IMG/VR virus record: IMGVR_UViG_3300009320_000478 | Span: 1 to 22,859 of that record | DNA length: 22,859 nt | Strand: one strand, 5' to 3' | Origin: a virus | In this document: piece by piece, positions 22,516 to 22,859 of the stretch | Position numbering within the stretch: position 1 is the stretch's first letter | How the letters are laid out: the number at the start of each line of letters is the position of its first letter | Notes under the pieces: generated by a model | Told to the model about the DNA's origin: nothing | Seen by the model: only the letters and a program-made list of their open reading frames with translations | The model's database searches: none | Program-made: the position numbers and the translations under genes

Positions 22516-22859
22516 ATGAGTTTATTAAAAGGAACAAACCCCAATAAATTAACAGGAAATACAACACTTGGAAATGCGATTACTGATACTCACCAAGTAA
22601 CTGGTAGTTTGAATGTATCTGGAAGTACCATATTCAACACCAACCAGCTTGTCCTTGCTACTGACGGCAATGTCGGCATAGGGACTGTGAGTCCTGCAAC
22701 TACTTTAGATGTAGCTGGAGTAATCACAACTGAAGCAATTACAATGGATGGAATGAGTCTATCGTTATGTCAAGGAGTAACATGGGATTCTGATGGTGAT
22801 ACTTACACAAGATTAGGTTCGCTGAAAGGAATAGCAACTGCTCAAAGCGCTGGAAATGC
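22516..22859 (+). CDS. Tail-fibre/spike-like protein, N-terminal part (3' end outside window)
   Basis: Starts at ATG 22516 with AAGGAA (22502-22507) 8 bases ahead and is open to the window edge (114 complete codons). It contains GSLNVSGSTIFNTNQLVLAT followed by DGNVGIGTVSPATTLDVAG. The element NVGIGTxSPxxxLDVxG is common in phage fibres and in proteins that end with an intramolecular chaperone (endosialidase-chaperone type). It is therefore likely a trimeric beta-structured fibre. The C-terminal chaperone domain, if present, lies beyond the window. Confidence 0.75.
   Translation, partial: MSLLKGTNPNKLTGNTTLGNAITDTHQVTGSLNVSGSTIFNTNQLVLATDGNVGIGTVSPATTLDVAGVITTEAITMDGMSLSLCQGVTWDSDGDTYTRLGSLKGIATAQSAGN

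Noticed and set aside
1-22859. tRNA genes, CRISPR arrays, insertion sequences, attachment sites, strong rho-independent terminators
   Set aside because: No cloverleaf-like segments, direct-repeat arrays, transposase motifs or GC-rich hairpins with T-runs were seen. Intergenic gaps are short and AT-rich, and none exceeds 300 bases.

Overview
The window reads as the late/structural region of a large, AT-rich, tailed bacteriophage of the T4-like (contractile-tail) type. All credible genes lie on the + strand, are tightly packed (TAATG overlaps, gaps of a few bases) and include a T4-type large terminase (TerL) and a T4-type portal. No chromosomal genes, tRNAs, rRNAs, insertion sequences or CRISPR arrays are visible. 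The host cannot be read from the sequence; base composition and gene style recall T4-like phages from aquatic environments (inference).

Layout. 1-218 is the 3' end of a probable virion or tail-fibre gene. 270-8849 is one 2,859-residue multi-enzyme. It contains a GT4-type glycosyltransferase, three FkbM-type methyltransferases, a DxD glycosyltransferase-like module, two copies of a GT-A-like module, a PIG-L/LmbE-type deacetylase, a further SAM-binding module, and a C-terminal domain resembling the autotransporter O-heptosyltransferases. 8872-11178 is an HxGH-type nucleotidylyltransferase fused to a domain carrying polynucleotide-ligase-like motifs. 11192-14216 holds small phage genes: a DUF3008-like protein, a zinc ribbon, a membrane-anchored coiled coil, a putative virion protein and two proteins starting MKKSE. 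14218-14508 is a holin-like two-helix membrane protein. 14511-16645 is TerL, followed by a LamG-like protein (16703-17293, interrupted by an in-frame stop), the portal (17505-20909), a conserved-looking helical protein, a putative virion surface protein, and the 5' end of a tail-fibre-like gene that runs off the window.

The standout signal is in the packaging motor. TerL is encoded as two ORFs. The first ends with a 32-residue N-intein that begins directly after the Walker B Asp-Glu. The second starts with a 108-residue C-intein that ends His-Asn before Cys-Ala-Phe. This is the layout of the rare 'atypically split' inteins (short N-part, long C-part), of which AceL-TerL is the known example. 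The portal carries two more inteins, one with an HNH endonuclease and one mini-intein. Maturation of the motor would therefore require one trans-splicing and two cis-splicing reactions.

How the genes may work together (inference): TerL and portal form the genome-packaging motor. The small membrane proteins may belong to lysis. The giant enzyme, next to tail-fibre genes, may glycosylate or methylate virion fibres or the host surface. The nucleotidylyltransferase/ligase-like protein and the MKKSE proteins have short amphipathic N-termini with L/I-x-E sites, like T4 capsid-targeting sequences, so they may be packaged in the head. Three reading frames are disrupted (TerL intein, the A7 run near 13856, the LamG stop near 17291). 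The last two could be sequence or consensus errors, and reads should be checked before biology is inferred from them.
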